DNA of 64,000 nt from Pyxicephalus adspersus (lineage: Eukaryota > Chordata > Amphibia > Anura > Pyxicephalidae). Location of the stretch: NCBI RefSeq assembly GCF_032062135.1, contig NC_092862.1:43095213-43159212 (forward strand), given 5' to 3'. Positions 34,529 to 45,803 of the stretch are shown piece after piece. The notes below the pieces were generated by a model, which was not told where the DNA came from, made no database searches, and saw nothing but the letters and a program-made list of their open reading frames with translations. Made by a program: the position numbers and the translations under genes. Positions within the stretch are counted from its first letter, which is position 1, and each line of letters starts with the position of its first letter.

Positions 34529-36731
34529 CATATATTCTGTGGGACTTTTACAGGACTAATCACTGACTTTTCAAGAGCATACAATAAAATTAAAACCAGC
34601 AAACTATCATTGAAAAGCAGGAGCATGAATAATGACAAGAGTATAGGGATGTTGTCCAATATGATCTTTGCTAGCTGTCTCTCCTGCATAGCCAATTTAA
34701 ACTACAGTAATGATATCCGTCTTCATTTTTCTGACAAATTTCTGGCACCATTGGTTGCCTTCACTGTACATGAATGATGTTGAAATTGTAAGAGTTACAC
34801 TGGAATGGTAGTGTTTTAAAGATTAAATATTATTAAACCAAGGATTATGTTTGGTTTTAAGTTAAAATTTTGTATTGTATAATTTGCTTTGAGTTGAAAA
34901 AAAATCAATAGCAAAAGCAGTATAAAAAATAATTAAGAAAAACACGTCATCACAGATGTCATCTAGGATACTACTTGGGAGAAGCAAATGTGCTTGGGTT
35001 TGCTTTACAAATTCATGTCAATCCAGTTTGAAGTCCACTGGACTTCAATTTAGTGTCTACATCTCACTTTTTACATTTAAAGGGAGGCATTTAATACTAA
35101 ATTGTAGCTAATTGTCAAGTTATTTATAAATGTCACATATACAACTGGGACATGCACCAATGCAAAATAATATTTAAATACTCCACAGTGAGGAAAGGAT
35201 CCTCTTCTCCCTATCTACTTGGTAACACTTGATAGACAAAAGGGGAAGGAATCAATCTCTGAGCTAGGAAAGATTTGTAGAAATAAGAAAAAGTAAATAC
35301 AGCTCTAGCTAGATACCTACAGCATACTGCCAGAGAAATTGCTATATTTAGATTAAGGACACTTCTAACTGGAAAAAGTCACTATATCTCAATGAATAAA
35401 CAAAAAATAAAAACACGTTCCACACTCACGAATTCCCTAATACCCAGCCTTCTACTAAGGGTAAGGGTCTATATCTACTTTAACAGATTTACAGCACTTA
35501 CTTTTTCCATTGCAATTTATCAGCAGCATTCCCAACATTTTCCCTATTACACATGAATCACATTGTCAGTATGACTGCTGTGACCTCACCCTTTTATAAT
35601 GAGGAAGCAGACATATCACAAAGCTTCCATTATTTCCCCCTCTAAGCCCCTGTAATGATTTAAGGCAAAGGCCAGCCAGTGGATTATGATTGGTTACTAT
35701 GGTGAAAATCATGAATTGAATTTCTAACTGCTACACACAGAAAACCTCTCACATATCCTGCACTATTTATTATTAAACATTGATACATCCAACAAGGAGA
35801 ACAAGTATTTGCCTTGGTAGATGGATGAACCTTGAAAGTGAGGTTTGGTCATTTAAAGTAAAAATTAAAGTAAAATAGATTTCTTTTGAAAGTAATTAAA
35901 ATTGCAGCGTCTTATAATTCATGGAGCACAAACTACTATCAGTTCTCATCAAATCCTCGCTTTTAATTGGTCACACTACACCTTCAGCAGGTTTTGAATA
36001 TTCACTGAATTTTGCTCAGTAGTGATCCTTCTGCATTTAATGAAACATGAGTCACAGGATGGATATATTCTGACAGGTCAGCAAATTGGGAGAAATTGAG
36101 TTACCTTTCCCTGGAGGTTTCCATAATCCACGATTGGCTAGAATGTTAGACTGCTCTGCTCTGCAGTATAGTCTTGCTGACTGTAAGAGACAAGTAGAAT
36201 GTTTAATGTTGATTTTGCAAAAATATTTTCAATTTCCTCCTTTATCTCATCTCAGTACTGGGCTGATTATCACATTCTAGCATATTAAACCATTTTCATT
36301 AGATGAACACTAATTAAGACATAACCATGGCCACAGTGCTTATCTTAGTTGATCTGATATATTGTACACTCATGTAAAATAAAAAAGAAAGCAGCAAAAA
36401 GAAATCTTCCTACACTTTTTTTTTAATCTGTTATCACAAAATGAATAGGGCAGCCTATGCTGAAAACTGGCACTTATTGTTATTTGTAAAAGGAAAATGT
36501 TTTTTTCTATAGTAAAATATAGTCAAGTTGGTATAATCACAGCTATGTTAATTTTACATAAATATTACACTTTTACAAATCAACTCAGCATGACATAAAC
36601 AGTAGATATTGCTTCATTAGGACCTGTATCGTAGCAATGGTTGTCTAGAATTAGGCTATGAACATACGGGAGGCAAGGTTGTGGTGTGCTTACCACTTTC
36701 TCGCGCCAGAATAAATAGGAATGGTAGTTAG
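34529..36731. other. AT-rich intergenic DNA
   Basis: No gene recognised. A 21-base near-palindrome (TTGAAGTCCA, C, TGGACTTCAA) lies at 35028-35048. Confidence 0.5.
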
Positions 36732-38783
36732 TAGTGTTGGTGTTCAAATTTAGGTTGTCCTTATATTCAACCTGAAAATAGCGGTTCGAATTCGGACAGA
36801 CCCGACCCGAAAAACACGGAAATCCACTTTGCGAATCCGTGTTTAAAAATATTTTTCTCTATTGAGAGTTTCTCCATTGAGAGCTCATCTGAGATCAGTT
36901 CCCACGGTCACCAGACTATGCTTATCATTGATAAGTACAGCCCAGTGAGCGTGGGAACTTTGCGGTCACAGCTGATAGGAGGCACAGAGTGCTTTCAATC
37001 AGTTGTGAGTTGAGAGTTCATCCATTGAGAGTTCATCTGCAGTTCCAATGCGAACCCCGGGCACTAGAAGTTAATTAACCTCTAGTGCCCAGGGATCACA
37101 AAAAGGAGGATTCCCAGGGATGCAGGAATGATTGCAGCCCTGGAAATCCCCTGCAATCCCAAGGCACTAGAGTTTAATTAACCTCTAGTGCACGGGGATC
37201 GCAAACAGGAGGATTTCTTTGCAGCCCTGGAGGATTCCTGTACTTTTCAGCCCGGTGACCATGGGAACTGAACTGCAAATGAACTCTTAACGGAGAAACT
37301 TCAATGAGAGTTCATCTGCAATTCCACGGCGATCCCTGAGAATCCACTGCAATCTCAGGGCACTAAAAGTGATTTAACCTCTAGTCCCCAGGGATCGCAA
37401 ACAGGAGGATTCCCAAGGATCCCAGGATCGAGTGCCCGGGATCGAAGTGGAACTGCAGATGAACTGGAGTTTATCTGAGTTCAGTTCCCATGGTCACGGG
37501 GCTGTAATTATCATTGATAAGTACAGCCCGGGGAGCATGGGAACTTGCAGTCACAGCTGATAGGAGGCACGCCAGTGCTTTCATATAGCTGTGGCTGCAC
37601 ATGAACTCTCAATGAAGTTTCTCCATTGAGAGTTCATTGCAGTTCAGAGTTCCCACGGTCAACGGCCCGGTGACCGTGGAAACTTTGCGGTCAGATAGAT
37701 TCTCTTTCCAAGAACACTGTGTTCTTGGATAGAGAAACTCTATCCAAGAACATATACTACAGTTACGCTAGGGCTGCAAAAGCAATCAGGGGCGCTGTCA
37801 GCTCCACTCCTCTGCAGTCAGGCAGCTTGTTCCCCCTTGTTCCTTCCACAGGTCTGAACCTATCTTTATTGTATATATTAGTCTACATTAAACATTCCAG
37901 AGCATACTATCTAGTTTGTTTTAATATTTTATGAGCAGATCAAGTGGTGCAGGAATTCTGATAAGTGTACTCCAAAAGTAGATTTGGGCAAAAAGCCTCA
38001 CCAAGACACAACAAGCCAACCCACTCCAAGTATGGGAACATCTGGTTTTCAACGAAAACGATAATAGGTCAATTTTACATTTACCTGAAACTCTGTGTGA
38101 TTGAGGACCAGTAATTAACCACTGCATTCCAAGTCCCTAATCAGTCCTATTGCCCCCTCTTGAGTCATGAAATAATGACACTAGTGCTTGAGGTCTTCAA
38201 GGTACTGTAAGTGTCCTCTCTATGGACTCGTCTTACAGTCAGTACATTGTCCACACTACAGCTGAAAAAGGACTCCAGGTCCAACCTGTTTCAGGCACAA
38301 AATCTAAATTTAGATAACTTTAGCTAACTCATATTGGAACACCATTAAAGTCAATTGGGGTAGAGCTTCTACAGCCTCCAAACACATGTAAAAAATACAT
38401 CATAAAATGATACATTATGAAAAGATATATAATACTATTACATACCCCGGTCCTTCACTTGAATATTAAAGAGCACCTGTCACATCAATATTAAAGAGGA
38501 CCTGTCACATCAATAATTAAGAGCACCTGTCACATCAATATTAAAGAGGACCTTTCAAATGCCTCCAATTAGCTGTAACCACAAAGTTCCCACGGTCCAG
38601 GGATCCCACAATGACATTATGATTCATAATGTCATTGTTGGATAACCTGTAAAAAATAAAAAAGTTAGTTACAATAAAAACACACACTAAATAAATCATG
38701 TTTTCCGGGTCGGGTCTATTCGAATTCGAACAGCCATATTCAGGTTGAATATAAGGACAACCCGAATTCGAACACCAACACTA
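36732..38783. mobile_element. 2-kb foldback element, TAGTGTTGGTGTTC family (family D), copy 2, with both ends
   Basis: The left end is TAGTGTTGGTGTTCAAATTT with GGTTGTCCTTATATTCAACC. The right end is the inverse, with GGTTGAATATAAGGACAACC and GAATTCGAACACCAACACTA. The interior between 36840 and 37760 is a patchwork of repeated, mutually inverted modules: TTGAGAGTTCATCTGCAGTT, the CACTAGARGTTAATTAACCTCTAGTG palindrome, ATCGCAAACAGGAGGATT, and GATAGAGAAACTCTATC near 37729. Positions 37870-38460 look like unrelated inserted sequence, and 38465-38560 is a 25-bp tandem repeat. No transposase ORF is present. It shares modules with the copies at 5.3, 18.8 and 45 kb. Confidence 0.78.
38465..38560 (+). 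repeat. 25-bp tandem repeat, about 3.8 units
   Basis: Unit ATTAAAGAGSACCTGTCACA + TCAAT repeated with one or two changes per copy. GAGCACC and GAGGACC variants alternate, suggesting an original 50-bp higher-order unit. Confidence 0.92.
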
Positions 38784-39545
38784 CCCAGGAGCAGGAGACA
38801 CCATGTCTTTTTACCACTAGTCTGAATTTAGCCTAAATGTAGGTTTAATTGCGTGGCCACATGAGTAAACACCCCCTTACATGCAACTGCAAACATCCAT
38901 ATATTTTTGTTTCATCTCTGGGTATATACCATTTTTAATAAAAACCTAAAATGGAAAAAAGACAAGGACACTTAATAAAATGAAAGAGGAAATTGCATAT
39001 GTGATGACAACATCAACAAGTTTTTATTACATTTTCACAGGCTTACAGTGTCAAATACCTCTCTGTTCCTAGCACTGTCCCTTGCTACAGAACCTAATCA
39101 CAAGGCTGACAAGTACTCTTGATGACTAGTTTCTTTCAACACATATATACATAGATTGGTAAATCTTGCCTATCGGCTTATGGTATCACTGTAAAATTAC
39201 ATTTGAAGTAAATATAACTAATGACCTTTTTCGTAAGCCTGAGTCTGCAACCAAGCCAACACCCCCCATGCTTTACCACCACCAAAAATTTAAAATGCCA
39301 CAAGCTTAGAAAGCAAAAGTGTTGAAATTTTAGGATAGTGCAATACCATATATAATTTAAAGAACTTCTTTTCACTATCACTTTATACTAAAATGATTTT
39401 TATTGAGGTGGACATAGGCGAGGGATAGTGCTGCATTTCCACCAGAATAAATTTTCAAACAGCATCTTAGGTTTATAAATTGTAGGGTCTACATAACTAG
39501 TTCTTACAATATGTAGGGGTTTCTCTATGTTCAGAAAGGAATCTG
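38784..39545. other. AT-rich intergenic DNA
   Basis: Nothing recognised; ORF 39178-39381 (-) has no known motif. Confidence 0.5.
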
Positions 39546-39623
39546 TTTATAAAGCAGGAAATCAGACATTCCCTCAACTATTCCCCTGGCAATGAGCAAA
39601 TGTCTGATTTCCTGCTTTATAAA
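39546..39623. repeat. perfect 25-bp hairpin with 28-base loop
   Basis: The left arm is 39546-39570 (TTTATAAAGCAGGAAATCAG + ACATT). The right arm 39599-39623 is its exact reverse complement. It may be the end of a foldback MITE or a transcript hairpin of pre-miRNA size. Confidence 0.9.
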
Positions 39624-39794
39624 TAAAGCACAAAACATTTAATATCTATTTAAATATGTTGCTTTTTCTGTATGTTTACCCTATAAAACAAATACATTTT
39701 CTGTGTTTTTTTTGTTTGTGATTGATATTTATTTAGTATCTAATGTAACTGTAATGTAAATGTAAAAATAATTTATTTTTCATTTTTTAACATA

Positions 39795-39990
39795 TACCGT
39801 ATTTTTCGGACCATAAGAAGCACTTTTTTTCCCCCTAAAGTGGGGGGAAAATCAGGGTGCGTCTTATGGTCCGAATGCATGTTTTTTTACTTACCTGTAT
39901 CCCCGCCGGTCCCCTTTTTTTTTCTTGTTTTCCCGTGCGGAAAACCTGGTGCGTCTTATAGTCCGGAGCGTCTAATGGTCCGAAAAATAC

Positions 39991-39994
<4 letters not shown>
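39795..39994. mobile_element. foldback MITE, TACCGTATTTTTCGG family (family C), copy 2
   Basis: 200 bases. The ends are TACCGTATTTTTCGGACCAT and ATGGTCCGAAAAATACGGTA. Subterminal GTGCGTCTTATAGTCCGGAG matches the end region of copy 1, but the interior (CCGCCGGTCCCC, CCGTGCGGAAAACC) is different and shorter. A TA microsatellite starts at its right edge. Confidence 0.92.

Positions 39995-40026
<32 letters not shown>
39993..40026. repeat. (TA)n microsatellite adjoining MITE
   Basis: Uninterrupted alternating TA run directly abutting the TA edge of the family C MITE. The MITE may have inserted into it, or the TA edge may have expanded. Confidence 0.9.
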
Positions 40027-40030
<4 letters not shown>

Positions 40031-40604
40031 GTAGATAAAATGTCAGTTAAATGCTATAGTGCTACTAAATATGACTATTCATCTGTCAATACTTAAGGGA
40101 AAATAATCAATATACTTACAATTACAATCAATACTGTATGATATACAATGACCATGACATATCTAGATTATGTATAGAATGGATTCTGCTAATTCTGCAC
40201 CTTCCCAGCAATTATGCAAATGATAAAACTTTATTATTTCTCATATAATACATCTTTTTTGTAGCTGGAAAAATGTAACCTATTGGCAAATATTCCATTT
40301 GGCATAAGATAATAAATTCATTTATCACTTCAGTGCTTTTCTTTCAGTGAGCTACATTGCTGCTGTATATTTCTCTTGAGATTTGTTCAGAAGCTGAAGC
40401 TATTGCGGGAATACCATAAAAAAGTGTTTTGCTAATATATGTAGAGTGAGGTATATACCAGTTAAACCTTATAGACTGTTAAATACTATGAAAACAAGCA
40501 ATAACAACTACCTCAAATTCATGTACAGTGATTTTTTTTAACTTTGAATAAAGTGGGTATGAATTTGAACCCCTGTCAAGTTTATATTGCTAGAACAGTT
40601 GAAT
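40027..40604. other. AT-rich intergenic DNA
   Basis: Nothing recognised. Confidence 0.5.
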
Positions 40605-40805
40605 AGTGCTTAGCACTCACGGCTGTTTGTGTTTCCACCAAGTGGTGTGGATTGTAAGCTCTTCTGGACAGGGACCTCTTCTTCTTCTGTGTCACTGTCT
40701 GTATCTGTCTGTCACTTGGAACCCCTAATTTATATACAGCATTACATAATATGTTGCCGCTTTATAAATATTGTTTATCATCATTATTAATAATTGTCAA
40801 TGTTT
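40605..40805 (+). mobile_element. SINE, 3' two-thirds
   Basis: It begins with a degraded head (AGTGCTTAGCACTCACGGC). The body is GGATTGTAAGCTCTTCTGGA, then CAGGGACCTCTTC and GTGTCACTGTCTG. The 3' end is ATAATATGTTGCCGCTTTAT, with a short TCATCATTATTAATAAT tail. Same family as the copy at 41.9 kb. Confidence 0.8.
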
Positions 40806-41910
40806 TGACACTAGGTTGGCAATTAACCTAAACCAAAAAGGCTTTTTTAGGCTGTTACCACAAAAATATGATGCATTTAGGTCCAAAGACAACTTTATTT
40901 CAAAATTATAGTTTGTTTAAAGCCAACACATTTTGAAGCCTCACATATGCCCTCTTTCCTGGAAATTAAGCCTAATTACAAAATCTTGAATTGTTGTAAA
41001 CATCAGATGGTATAAAAGCCAGAAGAAAAATGTTTGATTTAGTCCCCAAAATACATCAGTAAACATTACCCCATTATTTCACCTTTCTCTTTTCTATTCA
41101 CAACATGTTGGCTATACAGCATGTTTAAACATTTAGGTTGGACCATTTACATGATATTTTAGATATATGTTGATCTAGGTGTCTAGAAAAATTGTGCACT
41201 GTCAACATACTTTATTTAACATACTCTAAAAGGTCATTTTCAGCATTCAGTAATTTACCACAATCATGCATTCTAAAGCTGGACTTAAATAAATGAAAAT
41301 GGTGGTCCCACATATGGGCTTCCAAACATTTGTAAATGAACATGGGTGACAGGAAATTAATATGAAATTGCCTGATGCCAGCCATGTTCAAGGTTCCTAT
41401 TATGTATTTATGTATAATTTCTAAACTTTGTAAGACTAAAATACAAAGTTAACTCGTTGGCCTTATTTGTATTTTTTTTTCTTCTTCAAATTGGCATCGC
41501 AAGCTGTTTTTGTAGGATAACTGCATTGTATAAATGTTATCTGACCTTTGGCTAGAACACTATTTTGCTCCACATTACAGTTTTGCTGACTGCTGAAGGA
41601 AAAAAAAAGAATGTCTTCCGCCACTCTCTTCATCAGCCTTGAATCTTTTAAAAGCTTTCTTAAGAAATGTACTTGTAATCAAAAAAAAAAAAAAAAAGCA
41701 TGACTGAAACATCAGTACTGTCTTCTATGAAATCTCAAAGCTGAAATCCAGGCAGTTATAAAACATTCAGATAATGCAAGTATATATTATTTAATAAATC
41801 ACTATTATTATAACATACTAAATTCAATATATTTTCAAAATGAACATTTTTTTTCAAAAGAAAGTTAAATACTGAAACTTTAAATACATTCATACTAAGA
41901 AGTAAGGAGG
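40806..41910. other. AT-rich intergenic DNA
   Basis: No gene recognised; poly-A run near 41681-41697. Confidence 0.5.
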
Positions 41911-42243
41911 TTATTATTAATTTTATTACACAATGTTTTTATAGCGCTGACATATTACAAAGCGCTGTACAAAATCCATAGTCATGTCACTAGCTGTTCC
42001 TCAAAGGAGCTCACAATCTAATATTCCTACAATAGTCATATGTCATTAATACAGTCTAAGGTCAATTTTGGGGGAAAGACAATTAACCTTACTGCATGGT
42101 TTTTGAATGTGGGAGGAAACCCACACAAACACAGGGACAACCTGCAAACTCCATGCAGATAGTGTCCTGGCCAAGATTTGAACCTGGGATCTAGTGCCGC
42201 AAAGGCCAAAGTGTTAACTACTGAGCCACCGTGCTGTCATCAG
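41911..42243 (-). mobile_element. near full-length tRNA-derived SINE
   Basis: On the minus strand the head is CACGGTGGCTCAGTAGTTAA (A box, near 42212-42232) and CCAGGTTCAAATCTTGGCC (B box, near 42175-42187). The body is ATGGAGTTTGCAGGTTGTCC, TTTGTGTGGGTTTCCTCCCA, and TAGATTGTGAGCTCCTTTGA. The 3' end is TACAGCGCTTTGTAATATGT, with a degraded ATT-rich tail. The head is tRNA-like and would be transcribed by RNA polymerase III; the 3' end is probably recognised by a partner LINE (inference). Confidence 0.88.
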
Positions 42244-42266
42244 ATCTTTTGGGATCTGATGACAGC
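42233..42266. repeat. perfect 14-bp hairpin at the SINE 5' edge
   Basis: GCTGTCATCAGATC (42233-42246), loop TTTTGG, GATCTGATGACAGC (42253-42266). It overlaps the last bases of the SINE head and its flank, so it may have formed on insertion. Confidence 0.9.
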
Positions 42267-43600
42267 AGGTTTTTACAAGAGCAGGCAAGGGAAACTGTAA
42301 AAAGTGACCTATAATTTAATCTGCTGATTGGATATAAGAACACAGGTTCCTGATATGCTGTATTTTACTGTATATAAATACTCTAAAAGTATCTTCTTAT
42401 GCAACCAAACTACCCTGCCCAATAATGTGCAGGTGCACCTTGAAGACTCTGCCTACAGTGTACAGACGCACCCCAATCACCCTCACCATAGTACACAGAG
42501 GTACACAACTGTGCATTAAGCATGGTGAGTGCAACAAAATGGCAAGTAATGGCACTCAGCCTTCTAGGAGACCTTGTAAGTACATGTAGCTACCTGTATA
42601 GATGGGAATTGAACACACCAGACCTTCAAAGGGTCATTATGTTGCAAGCAAAAGCTGTACACAAAAGGCGCTGTCAACAGGGATCCCAATAAAGTATGCT
42701 GTTATATTATATTTTTTCTGTGAAGTGTTTCATAATAATTTCATTAGCATCTAAGAAAGGAAAAGTTACCACAGTGGAATACTTCAGTATCAATACAGCG
42801 CACAAAGGTAAGAGTCTTCTATGAACTTTGAACCAATGTTTGCAATATAAGTGCCCTACATTTAATTTAAGCTTTGATAAAATATCTGTTTTGCTGAACC
42901 TCTCCATCTGTCAGTGCTAAAAAAAACAGTTTTTACCAACCAATTTACGTGACATTTTGCTAAATCCAACATAGTTCTGTAGCCCTCACCAGGCTGCATC
43001 AATTTTTTTCTGTTCTGGTAAGTGGTTTGTGGCAAAGCAGTCTATTTTAGTGCATATTGTACAAAAGACACATTGAAACACATCACCCTTTCGACACTTA
43101 GCAGAGCTTGTTTACCAACCTCAAACCAGTTTGTACATTGTGTTCTGTATGCTTAAACCTGAACTCTGGGCAGATGGAAAATACAAATGTCAATGCTATT
43201 CTGTTTTCTTTATTACATAATAAATTTGTTTTTAAAGTACTGTAATATATTATGGGACTATCAACTTGGTATCAGCCCCTTGCAGTACATGCACAGCAAA
43301 GCTTATGTTTAAAGAACGAGAAGCAGCAAAAGTTACTAATTTGTTCTACTGCAGTACTCCTCTGCGAACAGGTAACAAGCTGCTCCCTGTACAAAGAGTA
43401 GAGCCTAAAATTCCTATCAGACCCAGGCTACGGGAGAGAGTGTTACTTTCCCTGCCAGACAGGGCTACACTTTGCAAAAGAGCTATGTAAATCTTAGGAT
43501 TGGATATACAGAAATACAATTCTGTTGGCAGGTAAAACAGCCCCTGTTAAAATATTTAACTCTTTTATTTAGCAGTTTTCCTGCAATTCAACTTTAAAGA
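42267..43600. other. AT-rich intergenic DNA
   Basis: Nothing recognised; ORFs at 42328-42519 (+) and 43266-43490 (+) have no familiar motif. Confidence 0.5.
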
Positions 43601-44520
43601 GAGGCCCGTAGCCGTAAGAATTAGGCGCAGGGTCACATGACCGGATGCGAGGCCTAGCCCAGAGCTTTTAAGGGGTTAAGAAAAAGGTAGTGTTGCTAGA
43701 GGGGGCTGGGCTAGTATACAACGTGGGGTAGGAGGAGATTAGGAATGGGAGATGTTAAAAGGGCTGGATGATAGTGAGAGGCCCTCTTTTGGAAAGAAAA
43801 AGTTTAGGTAGAGTTGAGAGTTGGGTTCGTTTTAGCGGTTGGGGTCTTGGAAGGCAGGGATTCAGTGTATTGGAAAAGTGGTGGATTTTGGCAGGGGGGA
43901 TCCCCTTTGGTGGGGTCTCCCCCTTTATGGTGAACGGATGATTATGGCTCCTGAAGGCAGTGCTGGGCAGCTAGGGGCCAAGGTGGAGATGTTGGAAGAG
44001 TTCAATTCTTGTTGGGTGGAATTTTGCCTTCTGAGACCTGCAGCTTGGTTGTTTGGGTGTATAATTGGGAGTTTGATAACATTATGGATACTGTTGTAAT
44101 GGTTATGTATTATTAAAAGGGGAATTAAGTTGTTGGTTCATTAAGCTATATTCAATGTAATATGTTAACATTATATAATCCCGTTTTAATAATAATTATA
44201 TTAATAACGGAGTGTTGTGTTAATTTATGGTAATGTATGCTTATCAATGTGTAAAATGTAATTTTATTTGGCATTTATTTTATTTGGATATTTGTTTGTT
44301 AATTATTTGGAAAGTTAACTTTATTTAATGGTGTTTTAAATAAACGGCTGCTTGCCAGCCAATTTAAAATGCAAGATTTTGTGTTGGGGTATTTAATGGG
44401 GGGGAGTGGCTGGTAAGCAGGGGGAGGTTTGGAAGTAGGCGGTAGTCATGACAATTGTGTTTATAAAGGATGGGCTAGAAGGTCCGAGCTACCCTGGTCA
44501 AGTACAATTGTAATGAAGAA
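43601..44520 (+). mobile_element. G-rich block, probable retroelement end (LTR or DIRS-like)
   Basis: This stands out from its surroundings: strongly G-rich on the plus strand (GAGGCCCGTAGCCGTAAG, CAGGGTCACATGACCGGATG), then T/G-rich. A poly(A) signal lies in TTTAAATAAACGGCTGC near 44336-44352. Around it, GCTTGCCAGCC and GGCTGGTAAGC form an imperfect hairpin. The ORF 43839-44099 (PLYGERMIMAPEGSAGQLGA) is not a family I can name. The composition and layout look like the 3' end and LTR of a retroelement, possibly DIRS-like, but no diagnostic domain is present. Confidence 0.4.
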
Positions 44521-45084
44521 ATTATGTAGAAATTTGTTGCAGATATTTCATTTGAGAAAGCTAATTCCATGGCTATTATACTAATGTTTATACTTTAATA
44601 CTTTCTGATGCACTGACTCTAAACAAGAATAAAGATAAGAAATTCTGCATTTACAGTATACTTGTTCTAGGTCTCTGATGAAAAAAAATTGAATCTAGAT
44701 ATAGCAATGACAGCCCTATGCATTCCTGTAATTTAAAGTGTTTGTTAACATTAATTGTGAAGTTCATGTATTACATTTAAAAGTGTTTTATTATAGGTGA
44801 GAAAAAAATCCTTTTGATTTTGCCAGAAATCTTGTGATCTGATAACTTTCTGTGGTTTCTGCTTGCACACAAGAAAGTTGTATGATGATAAGCAGAAGAT
44901 GGAATGTAGAGAAGAAGCTGTGCTTCTTGTAATCCATCAGAAAGTCAGTAGGAAGGACTGTATACACCAGATTACTGTTTCTTGCATATCGGCAGTTATT
45001 TTATTGTATTTGCAGTATGTTTATAAACATGGAGATGTGGTCAATCGTGTTGGTCAAATGGCTGAGTGTTTGATTCAGCAGCTA
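44521..45084. other. AT-rich intergenic DNA
   Basis: Nothing recognised; ORF 44863-45093 (+) has no familiar motif. Confidence 0.5.
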
Positions 45085-45803
45085 TTCGATTGAATAGCCC
45101 CAAATTTTTTATCGGGTGATCGAATGCCGAATTCGAACACCATTAAAATCTATGGGGGGGGGGGGATTCAGGTTTTTTTCGGGACTGTGTAGAACTTCAA
45201 AAGCAATCAGGGGAGAAAATCTCTACTCAAGAGCACATACGGAACAGCAGTTCATCTGCAGTCACACCTAAATGGAAGCATTCGCGTGCCTCCTCCAATC
45301 AGCTGTGACCGCAAAGTTCCCACACAAAGTTCCCTGATTACCGTGGAAACTGAACTCCATTGGGAGTTCATCTGCAGTTCCACTGTGATCCAGGGGCACT
45401 AGAGGTTAACTAAGGATGCCTGGGGATCACATTGGAACTGCAGATGAACTCTCAATGGAGTTTCTCTATTTAGAGTTTATCTGCAGTTCAGTTCCCACAG
45501 TCACCAGGTTGATAAATACAGCCGGGTGACCGAGGGAACTAAACTGCAGATGAACTCACAATGGAGAAAGTGCATTGAGAGTTCATCTGCAGTTACAGCT
45601 AACTGGAAGCACTCGCGTGCCTTAAATCAGCTGTGACCACAGTTCCCATGGTCACTGGGCTGTACTTATCAGCCTGTTGACCATGGGAACTAAAATTCAG
45701 ATGAACTCTCAATGGAAAAAGTGACTTTTGGGTCGGGTTTGCCCGAATTCAAACCATTTTCGGGTCAAATATAGGGACAACCCGAATTCGAACACCAACA
45801 CTA
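45085..45803. mobile_element. foldback element, TAGTGTTGGTGTTC family (family D), copy 3
   Basis: The left edge has TATTCGATTGAATAGCCCC and GCCGAATTCGAACACCATT, corresponding to the right edge of the copy at 5.3 kb in opposite orientation. The right edge is GAATTCGAACACCAACACTA. The interior repeats GAGTTCATCTGCAGTTCCAC, TCAGCTGTGACCGCAAAGTT and GCACTAGAGGTTAACTAAGG, the modules seen at 36.8-37.7 kb. A G-run lies near 45155-45165. No ORF of note. Confidence 0.75.

Noticed and set aside
35028..35048. 21-base near-palindrome (TTGAAGTCCA, C, TGGACTTCAA)
   Set aside because: Short enough to be expected occasionally in 64 kb; no second copy seen.
42175..42232. tRNA-like A and B boxes considered as a tRNA gene
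   Set aside because: No cloverleaf with acceptor stem; followed by a standard SINE body and tail.
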